Source of the DNA: Apostichopus japonicus
Lineage: Eukaryota; Echinodermata; Holothuroidea; Aspidochirotida; Stichopodidae
NCBI RefSeq assembly: GCF_037975245.1
Contig: NC_092576.1
Coordinates: 23,791,111-23,855,110 of the forward strand
Length of the DNA: 64,000 nucleotides
Direction of reading: 5' to 3'
A program made the translations under genes and the position numbers. Every line of letters begins with the position of its first letter. The first letter of the stretch is position 1. Under the pieces are notes generated by a model. It made no database searches, had not been told where the DNA came from, and worked only from the letters and a program-made list of their open reading frames with translations. Positions 61,007 through 64,000 of this stretch are shown one piece after another.

Positions 61007-63598
61007 CGTCGTGAAAAATGTGTGTAATCTGATCAAACTTGGCGGAGACCAGCTCCTGCAGAATTTGGGAAATTAACTATAGAACTTTAAAGAATGCTAA
61101 GTAGAGTAGACAGGAAAGATTTTGTGTTTAAGACGGGTTTTTTCCATTTTGTTTTAGAAGTAATAATAAGAGAATTTGTGGGAAGGCGGAAGTGGAAGGC
61201 TGAACCCTGCCCTGGCTGGAGTACTTTGAAGAGAAGGAGCATTTAGAATCCTCCCGGTGGCTGTGCTGTATAGCTCACAAGCACTCAAGCCACCGGGTTC
61301 CTAGTTTTTCTATAGGGCTTAGGGGCCACCAGTCCCCCAACTCCCCTCTGCTAAGGCCGAGGCCTTTTTCCACGAGTTAAAACATAAGGATATCCAGGGT
61401 ACTTCTGGTTCTGTTTGATTTAAGCTTAGAATGGGTAGTAGAGATTATATATATAATCAAGGAGTAGATTATTGATTAGAGGGTCATGTATTAAGTTAGT
61501 TTTGAGAAGTTTGGTGTTAAAGTTTTTAATAGTTATAATAATGCTGGATGTTTTGCCAATTTCGTAAAGTTGTTTATTGAAAGTAAACCTTGGGGTTTGA
61601 GGCAGATACGGTAGGCAGATTTATGTATGCTATCTTATTTTTGTTTTAATATTCGTAGAACTAATAAAGGCGAAACTACCATACTAAAGATTAGGTTTGA
61701 TTTTGGCATGATAGATTTTGAGGAGAGTTTCGGCTCTTAATATGTTTGTATTACTTAATGTTCTTAGGGTCATAAGGGTTCTCCATGCTATCCCCGCAAC
61801 TTTATTGATATCAGTTTGATACTTTAGTTCTATATCAGATGTTACGCCTAGGAAAATAGCTTCTTTGCTATTAGTTATTGTATTATTAAAGAGGTTGGTT
61901 GTCTTGGTTTTTATTTTGTTTCTACTAAACAGGTATTCGAAAATTTTGAATGTATTCTTAATTAGGTTTATTTTTATTCCCCATTAGTAACATCACTCTT
62001 CTATTATATAAATTGAGTTTTGTAGATAATTGATTGCCTTTTTGACTGTTTGACAAGTGTTCCACATGGCTATTTTGTTGGCGAATTGGCTAGTTTTGGT
62101 AGTACTAACTTTATTGGTGGGTAGGTCGTTTACGTATAAAGAGTGGAGTAGAGGACTTTGTAATGAGCCTTGGGGAGTGCCAGCTTCTAGAATGAAAGGA
62201 TCAGAATGGATGGAATTGTAATTAATTTGCATAAACCGGTTAGTTAAATAAAAAGAAAGGAGCCTGGGGATATTTACTGGGAGGTTATATTTGAATCATT
62301 TGTATGTAAGACCTTTATGCCAGGTTTTATCGAATGCCTTTTGTGCATCAAGGAAGACTGCCGTTTTACTTTTAAATCCTATTTTAATTCCTTCAGTTAA
62401 TCCTGCAATGAGGTTTAATGTAGATGTATTTGTCCTGAAACCGGATTGGGAGGTATTAAAGAGGTTATTGCTTTCTAGGTGGGTTATTATTCTGCTATCC
62501 GTTACTTTTTTCCGAATATTTTTCCGATTGTTGAAAGTAGGCTTACAGTTCTGTAGTTGTCTGTTTTTGTTCGGGTTTTGTTTGATTTAACTAACAGTAT
62601 TGTAAGCGCAGGTTACCATGGCTTTGGAAAATAGTCTGTTCCGAGTGTCTCGTTAAAGAGATGTAGAGTTAGTTTTATAAAGTTATCTGTGCAGTTTTTG
62701 TTAGCATTATGTACATTACCCTATCTTTCCTAGGAGAGGAAGTATTTTTAAAGTTTATTAATTAATTAATTATTAATTTTTCATTCCTTATGGTTAATTG
62801 GTTTGGTAAGGGGTTCTGGTCATCTAAAGTCCCATTGATGGAGGGGGAAGGTTATTGGCGTTTCTTTGGACACATTTGTCTATTTCTTCTTCAAAGAGGT
62901 TATTGCAATTAGGGTCAGTCGTGACAGAAAAGATATTTTCAAAGGTAGTTGCAAAGAGTTTAATTTGTTCTTTGGGGTTTTGAATTTTGTTCCTCTTTTA
63001 TCAATTAAATAATTCATGCGGATTCCTAGGTTTGGGTTTTATGTTGGTTTAAAGATAGTATTAAGATGTTAGTATACTCTTTTTTTCAATGCGTAATTTC
63101 CTTTGTATTTAAATTTTGTTGTTAATTTCATTTTTGATTCTGTTATTTTAGTTTTTAATAAAAAAAAATACTAATTTATTGGAATTCCCTTCTCAGTTTT
63201 CACCTGGCCTTGATTAAATTAAAGATTTCATTTGCAAGGGACTTGTTATTATTAACGCTTACTTTTATGGGGCAGTTTTTGTTATAGTCATATAATATAA
63301 TTTTTAAGAGGGCTTAGGATGTTGTATCAATTTGTTTAAATTATGTACTTTGGAATTTATTCATTCGGAGGTCATTAATATCTTTTTCTACATCATTTTC
63401 AAAATTAACCCAGTTAGTGTTTTGGGGAGAACGGAAGTAGTTTCTTGTGTTATTATGGGTGGATAAGTTCAGCTCGCAAAAGAAGATATGGTGATCACTA
63501 TAGTTTATGTTGTCAATTATTTGAAGTTCATGAAGTTTTTTTGTTCTATTATTGGTAATTATTAAATCAAGTAATTCTTGTTTGCCACTAAAGGGGTC
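61007..63598 (-). mobile_element. 5'-truncated Jockey/CR1-type LINE with perfect 13-bp target duplication
   Basis: Flanked by agtgacaaggagt at 60994-61006 and 63599-63611. - strand coding starts inside the endonuclease: GKQELLDLIITNN, then INYSDHHIFFCELN (SDH motif). Reverse transcriptase follows: AVFLDAQKAFDKTWHKGL (about 62350), LPVNIPRLLSFYLTNRF, GTPQGSLQSPLLHSLYVNDL and SQFANKIAMWNT, where FANK replaces the FADD catalytic box. Multiple stops and frameshifts. Inserted into the 3' region of the Penelope-like element around it. Confidence 0.8.
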
Positions 63599-63611
63599 AG
63601 TGACAAGGAGT

Positions 63612-64000
63612 AGCAGGAGTTGAAACTATTTCATAGAGAAGAGTGTCGACATGGTTGTGAAGTCAAAGCGACTTACTGATTTCTGCTGGATTTAGCAGAA
63701 GTTTTGGAAAATCGGATTATTGTTTTGATCGCCGATCTATGTTGTGTCATTCTCATTCTTAGACAGGTTTTTGACTCTCCAACGTATTGTAAGTTGCAAA
63801 TATTGCAGTAGATGAGGTAAATGACATTTTTGGATAGGCAGTTTATTTTATGCCGAATTTGGAACGTGCGTTTGGTTTCGTTGCTCTGGAAGGCCCCAGT
63901 CGAATCGACAAGTTAGCACGTTTTGCAAATTTTGTGTACAGGGCGATGATCCTGTAGTTTCTGCTTTGTTTTCCCCTAATGGGGTATCATCCTGACTGAA
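63612..64000 (-). mobile_element. Penelope-like element, GIY-YIG endonuclease end
   Basis: - strand reading leftward: PVHKICKTC (about 63925), then CLSKNVIYLIYCNICNLQYV, GESKTCLRMRMTQHRSAIKT (about 63840-63720). This is the zinc-linker plus GIY-YIG domain that ends Penelope-like proteins (here YLIYC and QYVGES blocks, with the downstream R and H present). An in-frame stop follows CKTC, so it is not intact. The reverse transcriptase would lie beyond the right edge of the window. Confidence 0.8.

Noticed and set aside
1-64000. CRISPR arrays, bacterial operons, ribosome-binding sites
   Set aside because: The DNA is clearly eukaryotic (spliced genes, SINEs, LINEs); the tandem arrays lack repeat-spacer structure.

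Overview
This is a piece of an animal nuclear genome: AT-rich, with GT-AG introns, long low-density stretches and many decayed transposons. The transposon set (hAT-type elements, a Ty3/Gypsy relic in which integrase precedes reverse transcriptase, Penelope-like elements, CR1/Jockey-type LINEs, tRNA-headed SINEs) together with a divergent but complete PINX1 suggests a marine invertebrate deuterostome. An echinoderm such as a sea cucumber is my best guess, but that is inference and nothing here fixes the species.

Layout. (1) 544-7985, + strand: a complete five-exon PINX1 gene (G-patch nucleolar / telomerase-inhibitor protein, 341 codons); every exon phase closes. (2) 9238-16222: repeats, namely a tRNA-headed SINE, nested and mutually inverted hAT-type TIR elements with a palindromic arm pair (10441-13305), a roughly 310-bp satellite, AT microsatellites, a tRNA-like gene with anticodon ACA (14992-15063) and a LINE 3' end. 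(3) 16750-18480, - strand: decayed transposon protein gene. (4) 19369-26527 and 48588-60710, + strand: two paralogous four-exon genes for a type II membrane, glycosyltransferase-like protein of a family I cannot name with certainty. The repeat extends into upstream DNA and introns. A deleted exon-4 remnant of a third copy lies between them at 30432-30600, so this is a tandem gene cluster. (5) 31836-47470, between the copies: Penelope-like 3' ends carrying a recurrent hammerhead-like RNA core, a TTAA-flanked MITE, a 3.56-kb TIR element with internal tandem arrays, a LINE relic, satellite units and an 898-bp hAT-type element with a perfect 8-bp target duplication. (6) Inside intron 3 of the second paralogue: a Gmr1-like Gypsy relic (50925-54480) absent from the first paralogue, and a second copy of the SINE. 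(7) 60931-64000: a Penelope-like element (GIY-YIG domain) interrupted by a 5'-truncated LINE flanked by a perfect 13-bp target duplication.

Only PINX1 and the two paralogues look like functional host genes. PINX1 acts in the nucleolus and at telomeres; the paralogues would act in the Golgi lumen if the glycosyltransferase reading is right. I see no functional link between them. Exon boundaries were read by hand from codon phase, GT-AG sites and agreement between paralogues, without transcript evidence.
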